Translations under genes and position numbers: made by a program
Shown here: positions 1 to 10,942 of the stretch, piece after piece
Layout of the letters: every line of letters starts with the position of its first letter
Numbering within the stretch: position 1 is the first letter of the stretch
The notes under the pieces: model-generated
What the model was told of the DNA's origin: nothing
What the model saw: the letters and a program-made list of their open reading frames with translations, nothing else
The model's database searches: none
Assembly: GCA_019915015.1 (NCBI GenBank)
Contig: JAHBBC010000009.1
Coordinates: 1,116,001 to 1,180,000 of the forward strand
DNA: 64,000 nucleotides
Source of the DNA: Auriscalpium vulgare
Taxonomy: Eukaryota > Basidiomycota > Agaricomycetes > Russulales > Auriscalpiaceae
Reading direction: 5' to 3'

Positions 1-1077
1 CAGGCCTCGACGCGTTGAAGTTATACAGACCTGCCCTGACGTCATGGTCAGTTTGTATGCCAGCGCGTCCGCATCCGGAACCCGGCGACAATACGGCTCT
101 CACCAGTTGGCCTCGAACACTCTGATCTCGCGTTCAGCCCGCTTTCTTCCAACAAGCTTGATACTGGGGAAATGAGCATAGTATATATCGGGTTATGACG
201 CTTATACTCACGTGTACAGAACGCCTGCCAGCCCGCGCACGGACCCGCTGACGTAAGTGAACTGGCTGGTAAAAGCCTCAAAGTCGGGTTGTCGTGCAAT
301 GGAGTGCCTCGAATGTCCAATCTGCTCGTCTTCCGTCGTATTGCGAGGTTGCGGCAAGGGAATGGCCTAAAGGAGCAAGAAGTTGCGGGAGAGTCGGACA
401 GCGAAAGGGGAAAGGCTGGCGAACACGGGAGAAACAGCGCAGTGAACGCGGGCGGTGATGGGGGGAGAGAACAGGAGATACGTGTGTATGCACGGTCGTT
501 ATACCTGTTGTTTTGGGCTCCGCCTCAACTTGTGGGCGATGTATGCGCAGTGCGCGTTCACGCGACGCGTTTGTCACGTGACCGCACTATACAGTCATTT
601 TGCCACAATGCACCGGCCCAGGGTCCCTCATCGTTAGTATTACCTCCAGTTCCCCTTGATCGCCACTGCCCGCAGAACGTGCTCGGATTATGTATAAGCA
701 CCAAAGTGAATGCTCAGGCAGGATACTACTATTCAGACTAAACATGAGCTGGAGGTCACTCTTCCCTGCCTGTTTGTGATACATGGCATTACTCGTCAGC
801 ACGACGAGCTGGCCTCAAGTGAGCGCACAATGTCGATAGCAGACATGCTGGCGTTGAGCAGGTGCGTGAAACGCCGCGGGGCGAGGCGCACGAATGTACT
901 AGACAATGGCGTCATGTCCAGGCTAGTGCGGACAACGAAGTCTTGATCCGATGCTCCCGATACTCGTCCTGCAGTTTCAACCCCCAGTCAATCATTGTAC
1001 AGAGGCGAGGAGCATGTCAATCACGCACGGAGAGCGGTTCGGACCCGAAACTAGCACCCAAAGCCGCGCGCGACCCG
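1..1077. other. no recognisable gene
   Basis: Only short overlapping open frames with no family resemblance on either strand. It lies beyond the 3' end of the minus-strand SGF73-like gene and may hold its 3' UTR and the edge of a neighbouring gene. Confidence 0.4.
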
Positions 1078-2354
1078 TCAGGTGGTGGCCGACGTGAGCC
1101 GCGCGGCAGCGTTCGCTGCGGCAATGCTCGACGCTGCGCCCGGAGCGCCAGGCTTGTTGAGGAGCGCTCCGGCGAACAGGTCGCGACAGCTGCGCAGCCG
1201 CTCCCGCCGCACGACGAACCAGCCCCCGGCGTCGGCGGTAACAGCGAGCGGGACACCCAGCAGCCCGCGCTGTGTTGCCAGGCGCACGCTGTGGGCCATA
1301 GAGTCGAGCTCCTCGTCCGAGTCCAGGTCCGCGAGGTTCTCGAACCCAAACTCGTCGTCGCCCTCGACGTGCTTCCCCGTCGGTCCCGCGCCCGTAGTGC
1401 CCGACGCTGCTGCGGCAGCGGCAGCGGCAGCAGCGTTCTCGCTCTTCTTCGTCTTCTTCGTCTTCTGCTTGAGCTGCTCGAGCTGCTGCTCCGCGCCGGG
1501 CTTGCTGAGGTCGATGCCCTTCTTGCGGGCCAGCTCCTCGAGCTCGCGCTGCTTGCGCTCGCGCTTCTCGGCGTCCTTCTTCTCCTTCTTCTCCTTCTTG
1601 CTCTCGCGCTTCACGGGCTCGACGAAGTTGGGGTTGTGCTCGCGGTTCCAGTCGAGCAGGAGGTCGTCATACTTGCGCGAGCGGCCCTGCACGGCGCGCT
1701 TCGCGCCCATCGAGTGCGACTTGCACGTGAGCGAGCGGGAGCACGGGAGGTTCTTGTCGTTGATGACGCCGCACTGGCGGTCGAGGTCGACGGGGCCCTT
1801 GAAGCGGCCCTTGGTCACCTTTGGCGCGGGCTTGGCCTTCTTCGACTTGGGCCCGTTCGCGTCGCCCGGGTCAAGCTCGTCGGCCTTGCGCTTCTTTCCC
1901 TTCGCTGGGGGCGCGCGCGTCGGAACGCGCTTCCCACTACGAATCAGAGCACTCACCAGCGTCGTCCCCTTTGCCCTTAGAGCCGTATGTCTTGCATGTC
2001 TCTGATGCGGTGACGTCGGTCGCGCTGCGAACGGAGATGGGGTTGCTGCGTACCTGCGTGCTCCGCGGCTGCACTGCGGAGGATCGGCTTTCCGCAGTCC
2101 TTGCACTGGACAATGCCGATGTCGCCCGTGCTTCGCAAGGGTTCTGCGCCGAAGACCTTCATGTCGCGCGCCGGCAGCCATTGCGTGGGCGGCGACGGAA
2201 GGTTGGAAACTGAGGTTGCAGGTGATGCGGGCGGCGGCGTGGAGGCAATGCGGTCAAAGTAGAGCGGGGGCGGCGAGGGCGACGCTTGTGATAGTTTGAT
2301 AGTCATCGTTGATGGTGTACGCGGTCGTGGAGATGTTGAGAACAATGTTGACAA
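1078..2354 (-). CDS. SAGA complex subunit Sgf73 / ataxin-7-like (SCA7 domain)
   Basis: Component of the SAGA deubiquitinase module, tethering Ubp8/Sgf11/Sus1 to the complex in the nucleus (family knowledge). Exons read as 2354 (or the second in-frame ATG at 2306)-2054, 2001-1957 and 1904-1078, with 52-nt GT..AG introns; the lengths keep frame. The first exons give a split finger, CKDCGKPI...AEHAETCKTYG, the N-terminal Sgf73 zinc finger, completed only by splicing. The last exon carries the SCA7 core: [12 protein letters not shown], then [19 protein letters not shown] and [10 protein letters not shown]. After it come a lysine-rich stretch and an alanine run (about ten Ala near 1420-1450). Single copy; no frame damage. 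The start choice is open; 2306 begins MTIKLSQAS, 2354 adds 16 residues. Confidence 0.9.
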
Positions 2355-2828
2355 TATAATGTGGAGGCCGTGGCTGCGAAGATGTGACAGAATGTGACTG
2401 TGTCACTCATCGTGACAATCCAACGCAGTTCCAACGCGCAGTTCGTCTCTTGCTCAACCACGCATGCAATAACTTATCTCCCAGGTGCAGTCTCTGCCAC
2501 AAGACATCCCTTGCACCGGCGTTCTCAGCAAACTTACAGCAGGTCGGCAAGATTCAGCCAGTATATTTCATAGGCGACGCGATTCTCGGAGAGCAGAGCG
2601 CCTTTGCTCGTTGTGCGACATCGATACTGTATCATTCACACCTCCCATTTTCTGTTGCATTGATCCAAATCCGCCAACATCCAAGCTGCGCAGCATCGCC
2701 ACAAGTCTCATACAAGCTTCAGCAGCTCTGCGGTCGACTGTCATCCTGACCGCCTGCCCACGCCCCGATCGCAGCCACTTCTTCTCGCCATCTCTGGCTC
2801 GGAAAACGGACTCGCCGTCCCTCATTCT

Positions 2829-3817
2829 TTGCCCCGCGATGCCGCCGTCCCATTTAACGCAGACCACGCAGACATCATCCTGCGCTCGGCTGACGGCGTC
2901 GACTTCCGCGCACACAAGCTGCTGTTATCGATGGCATCCCCCTTCTTCCAGGCCATGTTCAGTCTTCCCCAGCCAAACCCTTCCTCCCTAATTCCCTCCT
3001 CTGATGTCACAAAAGATGGGCTCCCCGTGCTACTCTTCTCCGAGGACGAGCACTCTGTTGGCGTGATGCTCGCCTACTGCTACCCCCGCGCAGTATGCCC
3101 GGAGCCAGTCGTCAACAGCGTCGAGGAAATGAAGCGCGCTCTGCACCTCGCTAGCAAGTACGAAATCCCCGAGATGGAGACCGCCGTCGTGCGCCGCCTG
3201 CAAGCAGAGGAGGACGTGCCGCAGCCGGTGCGGGTGTACATGGTCGCATGGTCCCTGGGCTGTCGGAAAACTGTCGTGGCGGCGGCACGGCACACCCTGC
3301 GGACCCCGTTCATTGCCGGGACCGACTACGAGGAGCTTGACGCCGTCCCGGCTACTGCACTGGCCAGGCTGGTTAATTATCGTGCGGCCTGCGTCGAAGT
3401 ACTACGAGACTGCACCACGAACCTTGCGTGGATGCAGCCGGATCTTGACAATATCCAGGCTCAATGCTCGAATGAAGCGTGCGCATCCGACGAGACAACC
3501 ATTCGCGGCTTATTTTGGAAGACTTGGTGGGCGGAGTACTTCAGGGATGCCTATCAGATCTTGAAAGATGCTCCCAACGAGCGAGCCCTCACCATCCCCG
3601 AAGCTGTCGCGTCTGCGGTGTCAAAGGCTTCCCAGTGTTCGGACTGCCGAGTTCATGGTGCAGTCACTGCAGCTATTTCTGTGTCCAGCCTTAGGCTTTC
3701 CCAAGAGCTGGGGAAGCGTCTGTCAGAGGTAAATCTCACTCCTCGTTGAAAAAAGGCTCTACTGATGACGGTGCGATTATATTGCATACATAGGTCGAAC
3801 TGAAAACACCCTTCTGA
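2829..3817 (+). CDS. BTB/POZ domain protein, copy 1 (start codon apparently lost)
   Basis: BTB/POZ domain near the N-terminus (ADHADIILRSADGVDFRAHK, then LLLSMASPFFQAMF), followed by a C-terminal region shared with copies 2 and 3 (LARLVNYRAACVEVLRDC, WWAEYF). BTB folds mediate dimerisation and often Cullin-3 binding; the role here is unknown. Exon 1 is open to 3728. A 65-nt intron (3729-3793) then joins a 24-nt last exon ending at 3817 (VELKTPF). The position of the copy-3 ATG reads ATC here (2790-2792). There is no in-frame ATG between the stop at 2661 and Met at 2931, which is inside the BTB fold. Either an upstream exon supplies the start or the gene is decaying. The coordinate given is where alignable protein begins. 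Confidence 0.6.
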
Positions 3818-4143
3818 GTCCTGACTACGAGGACCATCGCTAATCTCGTGCTTGTCCAGTGTCCTGTGGCAGTGTTCGGATAGGATAGGATAGGATTAGA
3901 TAACAACCCGCAGGGGTCCCATCGAGGAACATAGCGGGGGCCCGTGCCACGTAGACGGCGCTGTATATACAAAAACATACTAAATCTACGCCACGGATGA
4001 CACAACCCCAAGACTGCTTCGTAAATGCAGTGAAAAGAACACTGGAGACAACAGCACCAGCTGGGACAGTCTCACCACCGCAAAAACCCACAGCACAGAG
4101 AATAGTCGTGACAGAGGACGGCGGGGAAGCAAGAACAACAACA
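3818..4143. other. intergenic spacer after BTB copy 1
   Basis: No gene seen. Holds a short direct repeat of ggata units near 3880-3895 and the presumed 3' UTR of BTB copy 1. Confidence 0.4.
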
Positions 4144-4530
4144 TTAAACTTGGCGTGGCTGCTCACAGTACATGTCAAGCACCTCGCACGCATAGCTGCC
4201 CAGAAGGGGCAGCACATTCGGTACCGTCACGAGATAGGCCAACCAGGCCGACGCAGCCATCCCTCGGGCTCGCACGAACGGTGCTCGCTCAACGAGCTGT
4301 CCAAGGATGTCCCGGCGCGCCGCAAGGAGCGGGGGGTGGCCCGCGCACTCTAGCAAAGCGTGGGCGGGCGTCTCTGTCGTCCACGACATAGCCGCCACGC
4401 GCGCGGCACGGCGCGGCGACGCCGATCGCTCCACCGCAAGCGCGCCATGGCAATCTCGGCACCTCCCGCAACCACGTGTTCATTTTGGATGGGCAGACTC
4501 AGTAGCAGGAGCTGGCGACCTACCTGTACC
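4144..4530 (-). pseudogene. relic of a non-LTR retrotransposon reverse transcriptase C-terminus
   Basis: Two minus-strand frames together give the tail typical of basidiomycete LINE-type polyproteins. One frame (about 4530-4405) reads AMARLRWSDRRRRAVPRAWR followed by LCR. The next frame (4420-4144) reads ETPAHALLECAGHPPLLAAR and ends with NVLPLLGSYACEVLDMY. A frameshift separates them and nothing recognisable lies upstream, so it is a dead 5'-truncated fragment. Its edge abuts the start of BTB copy 2, so this decayed element forms the immediate upstream DNA of that gene. The family call rests on remembered motif patterns. Confidence 0.6.
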
Positions 4531-4542
4531 CTTCTCCATACC

Positions 4543-5581
4543 ATGACCCCCGACAAACCAATACATGCATCCCGTCATGCTACCGCGCCGTTTGATGCGG
4601 CCGGCGCGGACGTCATCCTTCGCTCATGCGATGGCGTCGACTTCCGTGCACACAAAATGCTCCTATCGATGGCGTCGCCCTTCTTCCAGAGCCTGTTCAC
4701 CCTACCCCTGCCATCATCCTCTCACACGAATGCATGTGAGCACGAAAATCAGCACGCGCTTCCAGTAGTCTCGATGACCGCCGAGGACGAGCACACCGTC
4801 AAGATGATGCTCACGTATTGCTACCCACGCACGGTGTGCCCCACGGAGCCGGCGCTCGACAGTTTCGAGGACATAAAACGTGCGCTCCATCTCGCGAGCA
4901 AGTACGAGATTCAAGGGGTGGAAAGCGCCGTCGTGAAACGCCTGGACGCCGGGGAGGACATGCAGGACGCATTCCGTGTGTATATCGTTGCGTGGACGAT
5001 GCGTCTCCGGAACGTCGTCGTTACCGCGGCTCGGCACACTCTGCGGATTCCGTTCAAGGCCATTGGCGAGTTCGACGAGCTGGACGACGCCCCAGCTTCG
5101 GCTCTGCTGAAGCTCGTCAACTACCGCGCCGCGTGCGTCGACGCACTCCGGAATTGCTGCACAGACCTCACATGGATGGCACGGTCGGAGTTCATAAGCG
5201 TTCCAGCCAAATGCAGGGAGGCAGCGTGCATTTCAGACCCCGTTCAGGTTCTGCCCGTCTCCGGGCAAAACCAGCCTCTGTTTATACGAGGCTGGTGGGC
5301 AGAATACTTCAGGGGCATCTCCCTGGATATCGCGGATGTTCCCAAAGTACAGGCCTTTACATCGCCCACGGCCATCGCCACCGCTGTCGAGAGGGCTTCC
5401 CGCTGCCCTCAGTGCAGAAAGAATGGCACGGTTTCTGCTGCCATCATTCTCACCAACTGTTTCCTTTCCGAGGAGTTTGGGAAGCGTCTTGCAAGGGTAG
5501 GCTTTCAATTCATAGACAAGAGTTCTGCTGACGGAATGTGCATCATGTTCCACATAGGTCGAGTTGAGCACACCCTTCTGA
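4543..5581 (+). CDS. BTB/POZ domain protein, copy 2
   Basis: Starts MTPDKPIHASRHATAPFDAA. The BTB/POZ domain spans roughly residues 20-135 (GADVILRSCDGVDFRAHKML, ASPFFQSLF, then LDSFEDIKRALHLASKYEI). The C-terminal half carries a conserved cysteine-rich segment (SRCPQCRKNG) and WWAEYFRG. One GT..AG intron of about 60 nt (5497-5557) precedes a 24-nt terminal exon (VELSTPF). The same terminal mini-exon occurs in copies 1 and 3. Likely a protein-interaction or ubiquitin-ligase adaptor by family, with no direct functional evidence. Intact frame, about 325 residues. Confidence 0.8.
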
Positions 5582-5745
5582 CCGCGAGGGTGAGTGAAAT
5601 CGAAAGTCGCAAGTTTCGAGGGCAGAGAGCGCCGTGATATGATACGATACTGTACGAATATACGGACAAGGAGTTGTGCTGAATGTCTAATCACATGCGT
5701 GCAATGCGAGCTGCAACTGCGCATCACATTTCCCCCTTTCATTTT

Positions 5746-5914
5746 CAGAAACCCCCATCGGGGAGATTGAACTCATTGCTACACCAGCTCGGCAGCTTCC
5801 ATATGTGGGTGCGGATGTACCGGCCTGACACGCGTATGGAGGCGCACATGACTTAGAAGTTGCCAGACACTTTAGTTCAGGCAGGCAGCTGAATATTTGA
5901 CCTCTGACGACGAG
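5746..5914 (+). repeat. duplicated 3' flank, copy a (with 7285-7424)
   Basis: Shares the stretch around gattgaactcattgctaca and gcaggcagctgaatat with the region after BTB copy 3. It marks the boundary of the tandem duplication that produced copies 2 and 3. Confidence 0.7.
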
Positions 5915-6068
5915 GATGTCCACTGGTTTATGTAACAACGCTATATATCCTTGGCGATGGGGGTACCCTTGTTCCTTGTGCGGTACCGCGGTATCATTCA
6001 CACCTCCGACAGTTACAGTCTCATACAAACAGCTAGGCTGCGGCCGAAGGTCACCCTGATCTCTCGCC

Positions 6069-7137
6069 ATGTCTGTCTCGGGAAACGTACTCACCGTCCC
6101 CCATTCAAGTCCTTTGCCCCGCGATGCCGCTGCCCCATTCAACGCAGACCACGCAGACATCATGCTGCGCTCGGCCGACGGCGTCGACTTCCGCGCGCAC
6201 AAGCTGCTATTATCGATGACATCTCCCATCTTCCAGTCCATGCCATTCAGTCTTCCTCAGCCAGACCCTTCCTCCCCAACCCCCTCCGCTGACATCACAA
6301 AAGATGGGCTCCCCGTGCTACTCTTCTCCGAGGACGAGCGCTCCATTCGCATGATGCTAGCCTGCTGCTACCCCCGGGGGCTGTACCCGGAACCAGTAGT
6401 CAACAGTTTCGAGGACATAAAACGTGCGCTCCATCTGGCGAGCAAGTACGAGATTCCAGGGGTGGAAAGAGCCGTCGTGAGACGCCTGCACGCCGGGAAG
6501 GACATGAAGATCAAGGAGGCAGTCCGTGTGTACATCGTTGCGTGGACGATGCGCCTCCGGAACGTCGTCGTTGCCGCGGCTCGGCACACTCTGCGGATTC
6601 CGTTCAACATCAGGGCCATTGGCGAGTTCGACGAGCTGGACGACCTCCCAGCTTCTGCTCTGCTGAAGCTCGTCAACTACCGCGCCGCGTGCGTCAATGC
6701 ACTTCGGGATTGCTGCACAGACCTCACATGGATGGCACAATCGGAGTTCATAAGCGTTCCAGCTAAATGCAGGGAGGCAGCGTGCATATCAGACCCCGTT
6801 CAGGTTCTGCCCGCCTCCGGGCAAAACCAGCCTCTGTTTATACGAGGCTGGTGGGCAGAATACTTCAGGGGTGTCTGCCTCACTGTCGCTGATGCTCCCA
6901 ATGTACAGGCCTTTACAACACGCACGGCCATCGTCTCCGCTGTCGAAAGGGCTTCCTCCTGCTCGAAGTGCAGAATAAATGGCACAGTCTCTGCTGCCAT
7001 CATTCTCGCCAACCGTCGCCTTTCCGAAGAGTGTGGGAAGCGTCTGGAAAGGGTAGGCCTTCAAATTGGCATGGACCAAAGTTCTGCTGACTGGGTTTGC
7101 ATCATTTCCATAGGTCGAGTTGAGCACACCCTTCTGA
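6069..7137 (+). CDS. BTB/POZ domain protein, copy 3
   Basis: Starts MSVSGNVLTVPHSSPLPRDA. The BTB/POZ domain covers about residues 27-140 (ADIMLRSADGVDFRAHKLLL, then FEDIKRALHLASKYEIPGVE). The C-terminal half is nearly identical to copy 2 (SEFISVPAKCREAACISDPV, LFIRGWWAEYFRG), while the N-terminal third is closest to copy 1. That mosaic suggests gene conversion or unequal crossing-over between the copies. Exon 1 is 6069-7052; intron 7053-7113; terminal 24-nt exon to 7137 (VELSTPF). Intact, about 335 residues. Function unknown beyond the BTB fold. Confidence 0.8.
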
Positions 7138-7284
7138 CCGCGAGGTTGAGTCCAATCGAGAGTCGCACGTTTTCAAGTACAAAGAGCTCCGTCACGATAC
7201 GAATAAATGGAAAAGGAGTTGCGGTGAATCTTTAATCAATGTGAACTGCAATCCGCGCACTTTCCCTCTATAAGTTTTATGGCA

Positions 7285-7424
7285 CAGAAACCCCCTTTGG
7301 AGGGATTGAACTCATTGCTACACCAGTCCGGCAGCTTAAGTGCGGGTTACGGGCCTGGCATGCGGATGGACCGTTTAGTGTCTAGTTCAGGCAGGCAGCT
7401 GAATATCTGACCTCTGAAGACGAG
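7285..7424 (+). repeat. duplicated 3' flank, copy b (with 5746-5914)
   Basis: Second copy of the flank described at 5746-5914; it differs by small indels and substitutions. Confidence 0.7.
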
Positions 7425-7446
7425 TACTCACAACGTCTGACGCCTA

Positions 7447-10400
7447 CTACCACTCCCACGCGCTCTCTTTCCCCTTCTGCGCCGTCCACTTATTCACACT
7501 CTCCGGAACCCATCCCAGCAGCTCCTCCTTCTTCGCAGCCATCAGCTTCGTACACGCATCCTCATACTTCCCCGGGGTCCTCCCGCCTTCCGCGCGCCCC
7601 GCCGCACACAGGGCTGCCCATGTAACGGCACGCACCAACGCGTTGGCCGGCCGATTTGGGTGCGGGTCGATGATCGCGAAGAAGGTCACGGGGAATTTTT
7701 TGAAACTGAACAACCACTTGCCCTTGCCCGGTGCGTCTTCCTCGAGGAGCGTTATGTAGCCGTCTATGTCTCGATTCGCAGGAGCCCCGGGGACGAGCTC
7801 GGGCGCGCTGTGCCCATAGAGCACGCCGACCGCTGAGCGGACGATCTTCCATTCACCTAGCCCGTACTTCCGGGGCCGCGGTGGCGCCTCGAACATGCGC
7901 AGGCGGTGCTGTGGGAGGGCTCTGCCACCGAACTGTCGTGTCTCGCGCCCAGGGTCGGTGTCCGAGCGCGTAATGACGATGAATAGGTCTGGGCGCGCGC
8001 GCAGTTCCGCAAAAAAGGCATCTGTGAACGCGTTCGGCCCATTGCGTACCGCGCCGAACATATACCCGCGAATTTCCATCTCAAACCATTGGATAGAGCC
8101 GCGGGTGCTTCCGGGTTTTGATGTGGGGATTGGGCCTACTGGCGCTATTATTGAGTCGACAATGTCGCCGACAATGACGCCGAGCAGGGAGAGGACTCCA
8201 CGCTCACGGGCCAGTCCCAGTTGGGTGCAAAATAATGGAGGAGGAATCATGCCGAGCGCTCCAAGGGAGAGTACGGTCTCCAGATCGTCGAAGGTATTAC
8301 AAAGGCGCACAAAGCGGTTCTCCGCGTTCGGAGGAGGCTTGGTCCCATCAAGCACATACTGCGTGGCGGTGTCTGTGGAGTGAGACCTACGTCCTGCGTC
8401 AGGGAGCACAAGATGGCACATACCCACCACGCTTCCTTGCTGATTTTGCTGTGCGTCGTGTTGTATACCCATCCTCCCACGATTTTAAAGCGGTTGTTCA
8501 AATCTTTGGTGGCATCAGCCATCAGTCCTGACACACGAAGAGTGGACACGCCTACCGTGCCCTTGTATATTTGCTGCAGCGTACGGCCTGCTCCCTCCGC
8601 ATGCAGGCCACATCGCTGCAGCCTCTACCACCGAATCTTTCCACCACAGAAGCCCGAAACCTAGCCGCTTGCGCAACCCATCCGCGAGGTGTTGCGCGGT
8701 CTCGATGGAGACCGTGTCTGGTGCTGTGATAAAGTCGAGGAACGACACCTTGTCGCGCGCAGACTCCGCGAGAACGGGATCGTGCATAAGGATGCGCCGG
8801 AAGAACTGCATGAGCGTGTCATAATTCACGTTCAGGTACCGCGTGACGTCTGCATCGAGCGGTGCGCCGGATGGGTTCTGGCGGGCGAGGTATGCCTCAC
8901 GAGTCTCCCCGAGGAAAAGGAAGACGTTCCATGTCTCATCGCATTCTCTGTTCCAACGAGGTCAGAAAGCGCGGTGCTGGTTGAGCTTGTGGGCTTGCCT
9001 ACCTAGCAAGAGCCTTTTGAATCAGGTTCCCGTAATGAGCTAAATGGACCGGGACGGGCGGCGCATAGGTCGCGTCGAGGTCGAGCAGGCTTTTCATCAA
9101 GCCCAGCATCTGCATGGTATCGCCGGCATTCTCACCGTCCTGGAATGCTTCGTCTTCGACCGGATATGGGCGCACCCAATTGCTCATTTCCCGAGCCTCA
9201 CGGATACCAAAAGCCCGAATGTCCAGAGCCTCGAACGCTTGGATTGCAGTGATCATTTTCCTCTCCAAGTGCTTGATGCGCATCTTGTGCCCGTCGTCCA
9301 CTAGAAACCCAAGCATTCAGCACTACGCGCATAGTGGGCGGGAAATGAGCTGACTTTTCAAGAAAAAACGCTCGTGGTGGATTTCTCTGCCCTTTTTCTC
9401 CACGCGAATAGCTTCGACATACCCCTGGATGCGCCGTGCTGTCTTTTTCAACGCATCATAATCGTCCGACTCCAAGATTCGGGTGTCCTCCAAGAGACCC
9501 TGCACGTCCAGCGCGTCCACGGCGTCTGACGCATCCTTGTAGGCCTTTGTCATCTCGACGTACTCCTTGTAGTGCACATCGCAGCGGCGCTCCCAGGGCT
9601 TTCCCTTCGTTGGCATCGCAGAACAGCGCTGCCCGTCGTCATCGATGGTAAGACAAGGCTCCGTCGACTTGCGAGTCTTCTTGGGTGATTTGACTTCGCT
9701 GGTGGAGGGAGATGGCGTGGAGGGTGTCACAATCGGCTCCATTGACCTAGACGATTTGGTTTTGCTTGTACGGCGGGTGGATGTGGTAGCCGTGGTTGGG
9801 CTCGCGGGCAAGACGGATGGTGATGCCTGCAGATCTGCATGCTCCGCAAGAATATCCGTCGTTTCATGCTTAGCCTTGCCGGTATGACGAGCGGGAGTGA
9901 CCGGCGTCGTAGGCGGAGTCGAAAGCGTTCCAAGCGTCGGCTGGGAATCGGAAGAAACGCGACCAAAAGGCGCAGCACTGTTCACTGGGGGTTCTAGAGG
10001 TAGGGTCCGCGGAGAACGAGCTGATTGATTTTGGCTCAGGAGCTCGTGTCCTCCACTAGGAGCGGGGGTAGCTGTCGGTGCAGTCACGGAGGTGCGATCT
10101 GACGGCGCGTGGTAATCAGATGATAATATGCCTGATGGCGAAGCAGCTGCTTTCGAGATAGGCTTCTGGCGTGTCGAGGTGCATGTCTTGCGATGGGAGC
10201 GCCAGTCCTTGCACCGCCGCGACGCTGCGAATCAGATCATACTCTTTTACAAGACAGAATCACAAGCTCACCTGCACTGAGTGCTCCGTACAGCAGTAGT
10301 ATGTCGTCTTGCATCCCGAGCAGCGCTGCGTCGTAGGGCTCTGCAAATATTGCACAAGTGGTATGCATCGTCGTCCCGTCCCGTCCCTGGGCTGCTCGGC

Positions 10401-10564
10401 GCGTCCGAGTCCTGTGGCGCAGGCACAGGCTTTGACGACGCGTCTCCATCCTCCGCGCATACATTCTCCGGGGTGGTTGAGTCGTCTAGTCGAGCGGCCG
10501 CGTCTGTATGCGTTGAGTCCTCCGATGGCGCACCGGAGTGGCCGTCTGTCCTCTGTGTGAGCAT
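7447..10564 (-). CDS. MYND-finger protein with a large uncharacterised C-terminal region
   Basis: Six exons: 10564-10272, 10207-9355, 9300-9003, 8947-8556, 8503-8424, 8358-7447. Introns are 52-65 nt and the phases add up, giving about 942 codons. A MYND zinc finger is assembled across intron 1: HLCNIC, then SPTTQRCSGCKTTYYC and, after splicing, CTEHSVQDWRSHRKTC. A Ser/Pro/Thr-rich linker follows. Next is a C-x9-C-x13-C-x2-H motif (CLTIDDDGQRC...WERRCDVH), then a long helical region (MRIKHLERKMITAIQAFEAL, VNYDTLMQFFRRILMHD). I know no function for the C-terminal part. Exon 1 is one nucleotide short of a continuous frame between the first and second Cys pairs of the MYND finger (near 10320): a real frameshift, a sequence error, or a missed splice. 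Start chosen at the ATG at 10564 (MLTQRTDGHSG). Confidence 0.7.
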
Positions 10565-10942
10565 GTGTCCACAAGAGGTCAGCAACATCACCGACCCTGA
10601 TTGTTGGCACCATAGTAAAAGGCAGCAGCGGCAACAAATGCGAGCAAGCAATTGAACCAGGTAGACATACGTATCGAGCAGGTGGAAGTTGTAGGCACGG
10701 AGCAGGTTGTTTGCGCTTGATGACAAGATAGAAGCAGGCGCCGGTGTCCTTGGACGTCAAGATCCTGCTCAAAGAGGCAGCAAACGGCGCTCCTAGTTGA
10801 TGCAGGCGCAAACCTAACCTGCATTTGTGACATTCGCTTCTGTGACATTCACAGGCAATAAATCCGAGAACCCGGGTATACCGAACACGCACGACTTCTA
10901 CATGCGATGATGCATACACACGCCGAACCTTCGCTCAAGCGC
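10565..10942. other. coordinates outside the flanking genes (upstream of the MYND gene)
   Basis: Putative promoter of the MYND-finger gene and 3' end of the FAD monooxygenase transcript. No further gene seen. Confidence 0.4.

Noticed and set aside
862..1980. Long plus-strand open frame opposite the SGF73-like gene
   Set aside because: Low-complexity shadow (Leu/Ala/Arg runs) of a well-supported minus-strand gene.
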